64,000 nt of DNA from Lates calcarifer (GCF_001640805.2 NC_066847.1:25969504-26033503), one strand, 5' to 3'; counted from the first letter of the stretch, positions 27,205 through 38,932 are shown. A program made the numbers and translations. Notes: generated by a model not told the origin, from the letters alone.

Positions 27205-27309
27205 ACGGTGATGGTCTCTTTAGAGGGTTTATCCAAGATTGTGGACCCATCCCAGCTGACAGCTGACTTCGAGGGCAGCTTAGAGTACAACCATGACGAC
27301 TGGATTGAG
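27205..27309 (+). CDS. trio: trio exon D (end of SEC14 domain)
   Basis: This exon has exactly 35 codons, between cactgccag and gtttgt. It starts TVMVSLEGLSKIVDPSQLT and ends EYNHDDWIE, closing the SEC14 domain and leading into the first spectrin repeat. A CT-rich tract precedes its acceptor by about 70-95 bp. Confidence 0.96.
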
Positions 27310-27492
27310 GTTTGTTCTCTCTCCATTTTCTTTATGCTCTTAAGAAGTCACACAGAAGACACTGTCTTTGACTGTAGGCAGAGGAAGACTTTATCATCTC
27401 ATCTCATCAAGTCTATTGTTTGCAAATACTTATTAAAATTCAATAGTATTTCCACTTTGGTAAATGCAGGTTAGTTTTAACTTTCATTTTAG

Positions 27493-27963
27493 GTGCGACT
27501 CTCCTTCGAGACCTTTGCCAGCGACGCAACACGGGCTCTGGCGCGCCTCGAGGAGCTCCAAGAAACCTTGTCCCAACGTGATCTCCCGCGGGACCTGGAA
27601 GGGGCTCGGCGGCTTATGGAAGAACACGCTGTGCTGAAGAAAAGGGCCACAAAGGCATCAGTTGAGGAGCTGGACACACAGGGACGCAGGCTGCTCCAAA
27701 GGCTACAGTCACAAACTGCGGGAGGTGGGAGTAGCAGCGAAAGTGGGTATGGTAACCGGGCCGGTGGAGCTAGCGGAGATTCCAACGACCACCATCATGG
27801 GTTCCACGCACATGCGGATGCGCACAACCTAGTGGCTAAAGTGACCGGTTTGTTGGATAAGCTGCATGGGACGCGCCAGAATCTGCAACAGCTGTGGCAC
27901 ATGAGGAAGCTGAAACTGGACCAGTGTTTCCAGCTGCGACTGTTTGAACAGGATGCTGAGAAG
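27493..27963 (+). CDS. trio: trio exon E (first spectrin repeat, with long linker)
   Basis: This is the largest exon here, 157 codons, following ttttag and ending before gtcagg. It opens VRLSFETFASDATRALARLE, a spectrin-repeat helix, and ends KLKLDQCFQLRLFEQDAEK, which is nearly invariant in TRIO/KALRN. The linker between the LLQRLQ and NLVAKVTGLLDKLH segments is about 20 residues longer than in the mammalian protein as remembered. It is rich in Gly, Ser and His (DHHHGFHAHADAH). The exon is clearly more GC-rich than its flanks. Its first two-thirds is the most diverged part of trio in the window. Confidence 0.94.
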
Positions 27964-28830
27964 GTCAGGGTGCTATTCTGTTCTCTCCCATTCTATTCTT
28001 TTCTTTTTCAACACAATGCTCGTTAAATGTATAAGATAAAGTTAATTGCTTCCTGACTGCCTCTTCACCTTTTTGCCCCTTGGTGCTTCTATGTTAATAT
28101 GTGCCAATACTGCATTTTACTTCTCATTAAATACAGGTATTTCAGGTCACACATGAACTAATCTCATGCATGAGCATGCATGCATGCCAGTCTTAGCTGG
28201 GTATTTGAAAACATTACATTAATCCAGACGTGTAAGTCCTCAGATCAACGTTCATCCCCATGTAGACCAGATTAGCAATGCTCTGTATGTATATGGTGGT
28301 AGAGGCTGAGGTGCATTGATGGACTGAAACTACTGGCCATTGTAGACAATAAATCCTAATAATATAAAGTCTATGTTTTTAGTTACCTGTGGGTTTTTTT
28401 TTTACTGCTTTTATGTTGTTGTGTGTCCTCAAGCCCTGTTTTATATCTTGGTCAAATATGACTTGAGCTGTGTGTTCATGTGGGAGACAGAGAGTAAAAT
28501 GAATGAGTGCGTGCCTGTATGTCGTCAGTGTTTCAGGAGCATTTGATGTCACATGTTTGGGGCTGGGGAATGTAGCTATATGAACTGTGCAGAGCTGGAG
28601 GCAAATGCAGAGGCCTTCTACGGAAAGTGGCAGAGCTGTAATTAAACCCATACACCAAAGATGAAGAGAGAGGGAACATAGAAAGAACACACTGCCACAT
28701 AAATAAAGAGTAAAGTGCATTGGATACATGGACACACCCCCATAGACACAGAGCTTGTTCCCCTGTTCCTACTTATTACAGAGAAACTTGAAGTGATGTA
28801 CTGCATTTTCTCCCCCTCTTCTATGTGTAG
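27964..28830 (+). other. trio intron E-F
   Basis: An 867-bp intron with gt...ag ends and no recognised feature. The intron before it (27310-27492) is only 183 bp. Confidence 0.9.
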
Positions 28831-28953
28831 ATGTTCGACTGGATCATGCACAACAAGGGGCTTTTCCTCACCAGTTACACAGAGATCGGAGGGAACCACC
28901 AGCACGCTGTCGAGCTGCAGACCCAGCACAACCACTTTGCTATGAATTGCATG
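28831..28953 (+). CDS. trio: trio exon F (spectrin repeat 2, first half)
   Basis: This 41-codon exon lies between gtgtag and gtaaga. It opens MFDWIMHNKGLFLTSYTEIG and ends LQTQHNHFAMNCM. The HNKGLFL...SYTEIG pattern matches trio rather than kalirin (HNKELFL...SHTEIG). A 21 kb intron follows before exon G, which continues the same repeat without any missing residue. Confidence 0.96.
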
Positions 28954-31258
28954 GTAAGACTGTCTTTGTCTCTGTCACCACACACACACGCACAAAAAAA
29001 CACTCACACGCGGGCGATGCAATCACAAACTATCATCATTACTGTCATTCACAGTAGGCCTCCCACCACTGAAGAACCACCACCACACACACACACAAAC
29101 AAACATGGATCTCTTTTCTTTTTCACAGCCTTTATCCCAATCCGTCCTCTCCCTTGGGCTGTGACTTGCTGCAGACTGATATTTTCTGTCCTGCCACTGT
29201 ATCCCTCACATTATTCAGCTGTTTTCCACTCTGCCCCACTCTGTCATGTCTTGTCACAGTCCTGTTCCCATAATTGACCCATATTGCCTTTGTGTCCCTC
29301 TCATAACTGTTTGCTGCCCTCTGCTGCTCTGCTCCACGCCCCTCCCTGCCCTCCCATACCTCACAGCTCTGCAGCTGACTAATAGATGTAACTGAGGACA
29401 TTATACTGTATCGACTCTGCAGTCCTAGTATCCTGGTCTGCCAGTTCCTATCAAAACCTTTAACCCCTTATGGTGTTGCTTGCTACAAAGATATGGATCC
29501 TTTCGTCTTTGTTGTCTTTCTCCTGCCACAAACCGTACTCTGTAATAACTGTCTTACATTGTCACATAGCCTCAATGACGACACCATCCTGATGCCTTTC
29601 TGGTAGATACAATAAAGATATAAAGCGTAAAGGAAAAAAAAATATATACTAAATATGTTTGGCCCATTAACACCAATCCAGACAAAAATTCAACCCTACC
29701 CCAACAGATAAAGATATTATACCACAGATTTTTTCACTCTCACTGCAACTATTATTAGTGTGACAAAAGTGTAGCCAAGGGAGAGCAGGTCCCATGGCCT
29801 ACATCCTCCCACTCACAGTGGCATGGTTGTTAGGAACCATTTGCAGTGAGCAGTGTCAACATTAGGGCCCTGGGGCAGCTTCACTGACCGCCCCAAAGCC
29901 AGTTGTGTCAACACCACTGGCTGAGATGAACCAATAACCCTTGAGACAACAGTAGTAGAAATGACAGATGGAACTGCAGTATAAACTCACACATATATTA
30001 ACAGTACACACACAAACACATAAGGTTGGGTACACTCAGAGTGACCACCGCCCCCTCCACCCATTCTTCCACAGGAAGCAGCGTTTCCCCTTCCTGTTGC
30101 CTGCATGGCTGAATGAAAATACATAGTGTCAAGGGTGTGTGTGTGTGTGTGTGTGTTTATTTATGTGCAGCCATGTGTCCTGCCATGCCTGTGTCCTTGT
30201 TTGTGTGTGTGTTTCCAGTATGTGAAAATTTATGGGCGGGTAAAAACAAGGTGAAGCAACACAATTACACGTTTGCCAGCTTCCACTGAATAAACACTGG
30301 CATCACTGGTCTCAAAAAATCTGTTGCTGCATCAACATTGCTTTCGCAGAATTCGATCTGTGATCATGACATGGCATATGAGCATCATCAGATTTACGTC
30401 AAGGTAATGGTGACTATTTGCAGTTATGTAAATCATATTGTGTCATGAATGTGTCAACAGATGAAGTCATGTTACTGTAATGTCCTCTTTGGGAGAATTA
30501 AGGAGTTTTTTCAATTAAATTTTGTTTATAGGGAAAGATCAGTGAGATTCATTTTATACATACTAAGACATTTTATGGGGTGGCTAATATGTCACAATTG
30601 TGCCAGTGAATGTATCATATTTTTTGGTGTCTTTGATGAAGGAATTAAAGTAGGAACACTGTAGATTCTGTGACTATTTTGACAATGACAGCACACGTGT
30701 GATTGACAGTCAGTCACCAGCGAATACTAAAAATTGCTTTAAAGGTTGCAACTTTTGCTTTTAAACCGTTGGTTTATTCTCATTTCACATGTAAAGAGAC
30801 ATTACTGTATACTGTACCTTGAAGTAGACTTAGAACTGATCAATACAAATTTAATTACCGTAAAACATATTAAAATGTGGCCAACTACTAGTTTTTCCCA
30901 ATGCTTTCATTTTTTGACAGAATCACAACATCCAGTTACAAGTTCTCCAAATCATTTTACAACTTTGGTATTGCAAGAAAAACACAGCCAATATAGTGTG
31001 TAGCTTTCTGCTGAAATGTAGATTTCCTTGGCTTTGCAAAAACAGGAAAAATTCTTGCACTCATTTTGACTTCTTTAACCTGCTCTGTACAATGTCAGAC
31101 GTGTATATATACAGTGGATAAACTGGTGAAAAGCAGAAGTAAATGACAGACATAGAACATAACACAAAATAACCCTGAAAACCTACTCTATGAAGTAATA
31201 CACACATTTTAACATGGTTATGGATATAGTATGATGTAGATGTTGGTTGTCCATTTAA
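28954..31258 (+). other. Start of the 21-kb trio intron F-G
   Basis: Left part of the intron, up to the antisense gene. It contains a CA-rich start (28978-29100) and a GT run (about 30138-30157). I found no further lectin-domain exons of the antisense gene here by eye. Confidence 0.75.
30773..30778 (-). terminator. Possible poly(A) signal of the lectin-like gene
   Basis: AATAAA on the minus strand lies about 480 bp after the stop codon at 31259. It is the first canonical hexamer I found downstream. Its use is unproven. Confidence 0.3.
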
Positions 31259-31357
31259 TTAAGAGTTACTTGTGCATTTCCAGGAGAATTGGATGCTCCA
31301 GTCTCCATCATTCAAGACCTTGTTAACCAGATGGAATGAACTCCTGTTAAATTCCTG
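31259..31357 (-). CDS. Lectin-like gene exon 5 (terminal)
   Basis: This exon follows tttcccttag and reads QEFNRSSFHLVNKVLNDGDW followed by SIQFSWKCTSNS and TAA (31261-31259). LEQEF across the junction with exon 4 fits a lectin domain; the remainder does not. NRS is a possible N-glycosylation site on the predicted outside part. An acceptor at the next cag would drop one Gln and keep the frame. Confidence 0.6.
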   Translation of the reverse strand, partial: QEFNRSSFHLVNKVLNDGDWSIQFSWKCTSNS

Positions 31358-32887
31358 CTAAGGGAAATAAAGTTGTTGATTAAGATTATGTCACTTTATA
31401 CCCTTAACTTTATTCATATATACACCTGTGTGCACACATGAACACACAGACTCACAAATCAGCAAATCTCATCCTCACCTCAAGCGCGTCATAATTCAGT
31501 ATGAACAGGTCTTTCCCAGCAGAACAGGCTGGCTCTTCATTGCTGGAAATGTGGTATATTGATTTGGAGAGGGTTTTCATAATATCTATAAGGATGAACA
31601 ACAGTTTAATTTTACACAACCTTTTTGTTTCAACTTTGATGGGAATAGTAGCTTTTAGTTTTGTCATTTTGGTATTGATTTTTGCTTATTCAGGAGCAAA
31701 AATTTCTGAGTTAATATGAATAATATTCACTGACCACTCACCTATCTTGACATTCAGGGCTTTGATTTCATCAAGTAGTTGTTGTATTCTTTCAGCCCCA
31801 TACAAATTACTTTCAGATAATCTGTAATCTGTAATAAAAGAAATGTAAATGTTTATCTTACAGAGGCCAAATAGAATGCACATCCATATACACAGTTCAT
31901 ACATGCACATACATTGTTTAACCTTTTATCAGCTACTTTTTTTCCCTGCTGGACACCAGCACTAAGCAGAGCTATCATAGACTGCTAGTACTATGGAAAC
32001 TTATGGAATATGAGCATCTAATAAACATACCAATATATGTACTGTAAGTCACATGATCAAACTCATGGCTTTGTGATCATTTTATAAAAGAGGTCTCTTG
32101 TACAAATACTTCAGGTACAATCCAAAGTGGTGTGTACAACAGAAACAGTTTGGTCGTCTTATAATAAATCCTTGAAAGCTTGAAAGAGAGGGGATGGGTG
32201 TAAAATGGTTGCCCCTCAGTACAAGATTATTCTAAGCAGACTAAATCAGTGGTATTCATTCATATACTGTTTTACTCCTGGGTAAATGTCTGATGCAGTT
32301 TTAAGTTTGTGATTTCTAAAAGGAAAGTTTGAACTCACAGTAGATGCCCAGACCAATCAGCCCTCCGCTTAAGAGAATACACAGCACCCCCAGACACACT
32401 GAAACATACCTGAGGAGAGCTAATCAGAAGATGATATAGTCATTGGACGTTACAATAATAATATGCTAGTTTTTGTGTGTCTGTATTTACTGTATATATA
32501 TATATATACATGTAAAAATTGAATTTGATTATGTAGCTTACCTATTTTGGATGCCATTATCATTTCCTGTTTTCTGTTTGTATTCACTGGAAGACGTCTC
32601 AGAGTTATGTATCTGTCGGGTTGAGGGCGCATGGGAGGTCGTGCAGTGTTAAGGTTTTGGATGTTTGGCTGTGGTCTTAGAGTTCCAACTTTCTCTTTTT
32701 CTGGCTCTTCTTTCTTCTGTCCCGTTGAATCTGGTCCTGGTTCCTGTTCCCTTGAATCCCCCTTTTGTCTGAGATTAAAACCAAGAGTATCTCCGTTTTC
32801 ATAAGTATCGTCATTCTCTGACAATTTGTCAGCATCCATTGCCATGTATTCATTATCAGCACTATCTGCTGCTTCAGGCCCCTCCAT
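31259..32887 (-). CDS. Nested antisense gene: C-type-lectin-like (CD209-like) type II receptor, 5 exons
   Basis: Five exons join in phase on the minus strand inside the trio intron: 32887-32542, 32419-32339, 31828-31742, 31585-31479 and 31357-31259. All have GT/AG borders. The total is 720 nt, exactly 239 codons plus TAA. The start ATG has a purine at -3 and G at +4. Residues 1-119 are an acidic cytoplasmic tail with Tyr14 (YMAM), Tyr29 (YENG) and Tyr93 (YITL) and a proline-rich RPPMRPQP. Residues 120-143 form one membrane span (CLGVLCILLSGGLIGLG), typical of teleost CD209/CLEC4-like proteins. Residues 144-171 are a coil-like neck. The rest resembles the start of a C-type lectin domain (IYHISS, CSAGKDLFILN, LEQEF) but stops early, without the WIGL block or the later cysteines. 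Expected role: an immune-cell surface receptor, possibly no longer able to bind sugar. The splice model is strong and the family call moderate. Confidence 0.72.
31479..31585 (-). CDS. Lectin-like gene exon 4 (first part of lectin-like domain)
   Basis: This 107-nt exon lies between ccttatag and gtgagg. It reads IMKTLSKSIYHISSNEEPAC followed by SAGKDLFILNYDALE. The pattern Y-x-IS, C, G-x-DL-x-ILN, E is that of the first lectin-domain exon of fish CD209-like proteins. The usual Trp-rich SW..SR segment is shortened, and the Cys before the Tyr is replaced by Ile. Confidence 0.66.
31742..31828 (-). CDS. Lectin-like gene exon 3 (neck)
   Basis: This 87-nt exon lies between tattacag and gtgagt. It reads YRLSESNLYGAERIQQLLDE followed by IKALNVKI. 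The spacing of Leu, Ile and Val suits a short coiled coil, as in the stalk of CD209-like receptors. Confidence 0.72.
32339..32419 (-). CDS. Lectin-like gene exon 2 (transmembrane)
   Basis: This 81-nt exon lies between ctgattag and gtgagt. It reads LLR followed by YVSVCLGVLCILLSGGLIGL and GIY. The nearer AG (ctcctcag) at 32410 was rejected as acceptor because it shifts the frame into a stop. With the acceptor at 32420 the frame joins exon 1 exactly. Confidence 0.75.
32542..32887 (-). CDS. Lectin-like gene exon 1 (cytoplasmic tail)
   Basis: This exon runs from ATG 32887-32885 to a donor gtaagc immediately after ATAG (32542). It has 115 codons plus one base. It begins MEGPEAADSADNEYMAMDAD and ends KQEMIMASKI. 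The open frame runs past the donor to about 32450 but turns into AT-rich low-complexity sequence, so splicing is the better reading. Confidence 0.75.
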
Positions 32888-34000
32888 TGCTGAACTGCGT
32901 TGAACTACGTCTCTTGTCTGTTTGTGACTTTAGAGATATCAGTTGATGCCAGTGACTTAGCAGGAGGGACGTTTTTAGTAGGAGGGACTTCAAGAGACCA
33001 ATTTATATTTGTTTGATTGGGAACATGGGACAGAACAGTCAGCTGTCTAAGGCAGAGGCTCCACCTCTTACCAACATCAACTTATCACTCAGAGCATTAA
33101 ATGGATTAAAAAAAAAGATTAGACCACTGTGGGATGAATAAAGGTGCAAGTTTAACTCCTTGTGATGATGCTGGATAAAAAGAGTTTCATTATGTACTCT
33201 AATAGCTGTCACTGGCATTTGTTGTTAAAATGGTTTATATAACATTACACTCTGTATACTATATATCCATGAAGCTTACAGAAGAAATCATGAAACTTTA
33301 ATGATCCTTGTGGGGAAACTTTGTAATTTCAGTAGCAAAAAGTAATAGATCACAAAAATGCTAAACACAGGTTTTACAAGCTGCGCAAGAAAAATGGAAA
33401 ACACTGGAACAGCCCTGAAGGCATGGAGATGATTTACCTTCAGTTTGTATACAAGAAATTTTCATATAGGTTAAGAATAGCTCCAGTAAACACTGGAGAA
33501 CACGGCATTGTGAAATTGATCTGTGAGATAAGAACTGTAGTACCAGCGAACAGTGAAAATTATTCAAAGCTATGGTCATCATTGTTTGGGTTGCTTGTTC
33601 TTGTTAAGCAGGGGAATTGTAGACCATGACTTTGCCAAATGACTCATGTGGCAAAATTTCACTAGAGCACATGCACTGTTAGGTTCCTCTTCCTTTTTTG
33701 ACTGATATATTCCAACAGGTGTAGTCTGTTCATTTAAAGTGTGTGTATGGAAAGGTCCAACTAGTATATCGGTGGCAGCATGTTTTCCTAGTAGTGAAAC
33801 CTCTGAGCTCAGCTCAGTAATTTGCATTCTGTCATAACCCCTTCTGCCTCAAAGGAGACTAATGTTTGAGATGCACAGAGTGAGCTGCTGATAAATACAG
33901 AAAGCTGTTTATTTCTACACTACTTCGCCTTCAAAGTAAAGTGACTGAATTTTGAACAATTTGGAGAAAAAAGTAGTCTCAGACTCATATCAAAACAAAT
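32888..34000. other. Spacer between antisense gene and repeat array
   Basis: Apart from the TATA/CCAAT motifs near 33010 and a direct repeat of GGAGGGAC (about 32963-32988), I see nothing definite. It would contain the 5' flank of the antisense gene. Confidence 0.5.
33001..33020 (-). promoter_or_regulatory. Possible TATA and CCAAT boxes of the lectin-like gene
   Basis: On the minus strand TATAAAT lies at 33007-33001 and CCAAT at 33020-33016, about 115-135 bp before the ATG at 32887. This spacing would allow a short 5' untranslated region. These are short motifs in AT-rich DNA, so support is weak. Confidence 0.3.
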
Positions 34001-34302
34001 TAAAGCTGCGAGCAGCGTTGAACGGGCCCTCGCACCCGGCGCCCGTCGGGGGAGCGGCGACCGCGGGACCCCGGCAACCGCGGGGTCAACGCAGGTCGCA
34101 GGGCACACGCTGGCGTAACAGTTCACACTTCCCAGATGTAAAAATTTTAAATAAAAGCTTTTACGCTAATTATTTTCTGTGATAATATTTTTCAGAGCTC
34201 ATCATCTGTGACAGCTCTTGGCTCTCTTGACTGTAACCTCCCTGTGGCAGCTTCTCACAGACTCAATCAACTCCTCTTCCCCTCCCCCCTCAAACACAAA
34301 CA

Positions 34303-34342
<40 letters not shown>

Positions 34343-36668
34343 TACCCCCTCCCAAAAGGAGATAAAACTCAGTTTTAACTTGAGTTTAAAAGCTTTGAGC
34401 TTTGAGCAAAAGCATTTTTTTAAGTTCTGTTATTGGATGCATATATAAATCATTTATGCTTAAACAAGGCTTATAATGAAGTTATTTGAACAGTGAATAT
34501 CTCATCTGCCTAAAGTCAGGGCGAAGCCACTAACCAGCTGTAGGGATGGGTATCATTAGGATTTTATCTTTATCCATACAGACCCCTATCAGTCCAGCTC
34601 AGACTGTTACTGGTTTAAGAGAGTGAAGTTTATAGCAATTTGCCAAATTTGGAGATTAGTGACAAACTAACCAGTTAGACTACATACAGACAAGCTTTCA
34701 TTTTAGCTGTTAGTAACAGTTTGCCATGAGCTTAACCAGCGTGCTGTGCTTCCTGTTAAACATGTTATGAGACTGTGGACAAGGCTGAAAATATTACTTT
34801 ACTAACTACTTGCCGAACAGGCGCTTTGACAAAGAAAAGGTAAAGGCCAGCAGCTTTTACTTTTCAATGCACTTGTCGTCAACTTGAGTGGCTTATATTC
34901 AGCTGGTTCACCTCGACGCCCGTGGACCTAGTGCACTTTTCCTGTCGCCGTACACTGAGTAACACGAAAAAATCAGCTGACCCCGTGTGAAATTTCCTAA
35001 CTGATCAAAACCAAACTGTAAAGACAGCATCAATCCACGCTCAGCTTTGGTCAAGGGGAGACATATGGGAGAAGATGAGTAGAGAGATGGAAAGAAACAG
35101 AAAGGGTGATGGAGAAAGATTACATGAATTCAAAATAACCTACAATTCCTTAAAATTAATTTGAAGCCAGTTTAATTTTTTGAGCCAGCTTTGACATCTG
35201 CAGATATGAGTTTCTGAAGAGGGGCCTGCTGAGGTTAGATGTGCTGAATAATATCCATTTTCATATCAGAAAAAACACTGCATTAAACATTGTCTTAGCT
35301 CACTGAGCTGAGGTCAACAGGTAATATAACCAACCTGTGAGGTGGCTCACCCCCGTAAGATAAACACATAAATGATCCCTGATAGAACCGATAATTAAAG
35401 GCACATCAGTGACAGGGAATGCTATTAAAACTAAACTATAAACTGGTGACATTAACTGCAAAAGAAGATTTTTATTGATACATTTCAGGTAGAATTTAGT
35501 TTTCAATAAGGAAAATGCTGTAAGAAACCTGAATTTGTTGCAACAAATTTAAAATAAAAGCTTTTATGCTAATTATTTTCTGTGATAATATTTTTCAGAA
35601 CTCATCATCTGTGACAGCTCATGGCTCTCTTGACTGTAACCTCCCTGTGGCAGCTTCTCACAGACTCAATCAACTCCTCTTCCCCTCCCCCCTCAAACAC
35701 ACACACACAGACACACACACACAGAGACCCCCTTCCAAAAACCCATCAAAGAGTAATACAATGGCTCCATCTGTAGGATAAAGTAGAGAGTCGCAACAGG
35801 AAGTTACCCCAAAATCTGAGGTTTCAAACAGGAAGTTGGGTTTCCGAACTTTGACGGGCCAGAACCGGCACACGCTTCGACCCAAACTCACAATTTTCGG
35901 AGCCAGTCTTCCAAAAATTGTCAAGGAGGGGCTGACAACATTTGAAGTGAATCTGGTCACCCGTCTAGAAACTGGACATCACACTATAAAATATGTCATT
36001 TCCTGCTATAAATAGGTGGCGCTACAACAATTGTATGAATATTGACATATGGATGTGTGCAGATAGGTACCATTAACAATCCTGTAAAGTTTGATGCAGT
36101 TTGGACAAAGTATGGCCGAAATATAGCAAAAATAAAGCAACTTCCTGTTTCGTGGCGAGTAATCGAACTTTGAGGGGCCATAACTTCCACGCCCTTCAAC
36201 AAAAACTCAAAATCTGCCGCAATTTAACATCGTCTATGTCTTAAGAACATACTATTAAGTTTTGAAGTCAATCGGATAATGCGTCTAGGACTAGTTCGCG
36301 TTCAAGCGACCCCTGGAAATGGCCAAAAACACACAATTTTTTCACCTTCCGGTCAAAATAAAAATACTTTCTGTTGGGTTTAGAATATGGCTCCAAGAGA
36401 CTTTTTGGTGCGTCATGGGATGTTACATATGTGTGCAGATTTTCAGATTTTTAGGCGCAACGGGCTTGAGGGGCTGTTCCGTTTAAAAATGTAGGTGGCG
36501 CTACCGAGGGCATTTTACCACGCCCATGCTCAAGACCCCTAAATTATTAAATTTTTCGCCGTGCCTGACGCGTCTGCAAATTTTGGTAAGTTTTCACGCA
36601 TGTTAAGGCCCTCAAAAAGCCGATCTAAGAGGCGGAAAAAGAAGAAAAAAAATAATAATAATAATAAT
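34001..36668. repeat. Array unit 1 (long type)
   Basis: The GC-rich head (34001-34120) is followed by a first CA-bearing segment (to about 34340), a 1.2-kb middle, a second CA-bearing segment (from about 35546), the GGTGGCGCT body, and (AAT)n at the end. It is the partner of unit 4, which is about 75 bp shorter through lost stretches near the position equivalent to 35030-35120. Confidence 0.85.
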
Positions 36669-38932
36669 TAAAGCTGCGAGCAGCGTTGAACGGGCCCTCG
36701 CACCCGGCGCCCGTCGGGGGAGCGGCGACCGCGGGACCCCGGCAACCGCGGGGTCAACGCAGGTCGCAGGGCACACGCTGGCGTAACAGTTCACACTTCC
36801 GAGATGTAAAAATTTAAAATAAAAGCTTTTATGCGAATTATTTTCTGTGATAATATTTTTCAGAGCTCATCATCTGTGACAGCTCTTGGCTCTCCTGACT
36901 GTAACCTCTCTGTGGCAGCTTCTCACAGACTCAATCAACTCCTCTTCCCCTCCCCCCTCAAACACAAACACAAACACAAACACACACACACACACAGATA
37001 CCCCCTCCCAAAAGGAGATAAAACTCAGTTTTAACTTGAGTTTACAAGCTTTGAGCTTTGAGCAAAAGCATTTTTTTGCAAGTTCTGTTATTGGGTGCAT
37101 ATATAAATCATTTATGCTTAAACAAGGGTTATAATGAAGTTATTTGAACAGTGAATATCTCATCTGCCTAAAGTCAGGGCGAAGCCACTAACCAGCTGTA
37201 GGGATGGGTATCATTAGGATTTTATCTTTATCCATACAGACCCCTATCAGTCCAGCTCAGACTGTTACTGGTTTAAGAGAGTGAAGTTTATAGCAATTTG
37301 CAAAATTTGGAGATTAGTGACAAACTAACCAGTTAGACTACATACAGACAAGCTTTCATTTTAGCTGTTAGTAACAGTTTGCCATGAGCTTAACCAGCGT
37401 GCTGTGCTTCGTGTTAAACATGTCATGAGACTGTGGACAACGTTTGAGCCAGCTTTGACATCTGCAGATATGAGTTTCTGAAGAGGGGCCTGCTGAGGTT
37501 AGATGTGCTGAATAATATCCATTTTCATATCAGAAAAAACACTGCATTAAACATTGTCTTAGCTCACTGAGCTGAGGTCAACAGGTAATATAACCAACCT
37601 GTGAGGTGGCTCACCCCCGTAAGATAAACACATAAATGATCCCTGATAGAACCGATAATTAAAGGCACATCAGTGACAGGGAATGCTATTAAAACTAAAC
37701 TATAAACTGGTGACATTAACTGCAAAAGAAGATTTTTATTGATACATTTCAGGTAGAATTTAGTTTTCAATAAGGAAAATGCTGTAAGAAACCTGAATTT
37801 GTTGCAACAAATTTAAAATAAAAGCTTTTATGCTAATTATTTTCTGTGATAATATTTTTCAGAGCTCATCATCTGTGACAGCTCTTGGCTCTCCTGACTG
37901 TAACCTCCCTGTGGCAGCTTCTCACAGACTCAATCAACTCCTCTTCCCCTCCCCCCTCAAACACACACACACAGACACACACACACAGAGACCCCCTTCC
38001 AAAAACCCATCAAAGAGTAATACAATGGCTCCATCTGTAGGATAAAGTAGAGAGTCGCAACAGGAAGTTACCCCAAAATCTGAGGTTTCAAACAGGAAGT
38101 TGGGTTTCCGAACTTTGACGGGCCAGAACCGGCACACGCTTCGACCCAAACTCACAATTTTCGGAGGACTTCTTCCAAAAATTGTCAAGGAGGGGCTGAC
38201 AACATTTGAAGTGAATCTGGTCACCCGTCTAGAAACTGGACATCACACTATAAAATATGTCATTTCCTGCTATAAATAGGTGGCGCTACAACAATTGTAT
38301 GAATATTGACATATGGATGTGTGCAGATAGGTACCATTAACAATCCTGTAAAGTTTGATGCAGTTTGGACAAAGTATGGCCGAAATATAGCAAAAATAAA
38401 GCAACTTCCTGTTTCGTGGCGAGTAATCGAACTTTGAGGGGCCATAACTTCCACGCCCTTCAACAAAAACTCAAAATCTGCCGCAATTTAACATCGTCTA
38501 TGTCTTAAGAACATACTATTAAGTTTTGAAGTCAATGGGATAATGCGTCTAGGACTAGTTCGCGTTCAAGCGACCCCTGGAAATGGCCAAAAACACACAA
38601 TTTTTTCACCTTCCGGTCAAAATAAAAATACTTTCTGTTGGGTTTAGAATATGGCTCCAAGAGACTTTTTGGTGCGTCATGGGATGTTACATATGTGTGC
38701 AGATTTTCAGATTTTTAGGCGCAACGGGCTTGAGGGGCTGTTCCGTTTAAAAATGTAGGTGGCGCTACCGAGGGCATTTTACCACGCCCATGCTCAAGAC
38801 CCCTAAATTATTAAATTTTTCGCCGTGCCTGACGCGTCTGCAAATTTTGGTAAGTTTTCACGCATGTTAAGGCCCTCAAAAAGCCGATCTAAGAGGCGGA
38901 AAAAGAAGAAAAAAAATAATAATAATAATAAT
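36669..38932. repeat. Array unit 2 (short-middle type)
   Basis: This unit is like unit 1, but the middle jumps from GACTGTGGACAACG straight to TTTGAGCCAGC at about 37443, losing roughly 400 bp. Unit 5 has the same length and the same junction. Confidence 0.85.

Noticed and set aside
32450..32541. Reading the antisense exon 1 straight through to a stop at about 32450
   Set aside because: The added residues are AT-rich low-complexity sequence, while a consensus donor at 32541 joins in frame to a transmembrane exon.
36612..36794. Recurring 60-80 residue open frames in the array, such as those starting MNCYASVCPA, MTRFTSNVV and MKTKFYLKC
   Set aside because: They are translations of the array repeat itself, recur once per unit, resemble no protein, and end in simple repeats. 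They do not represent genes.
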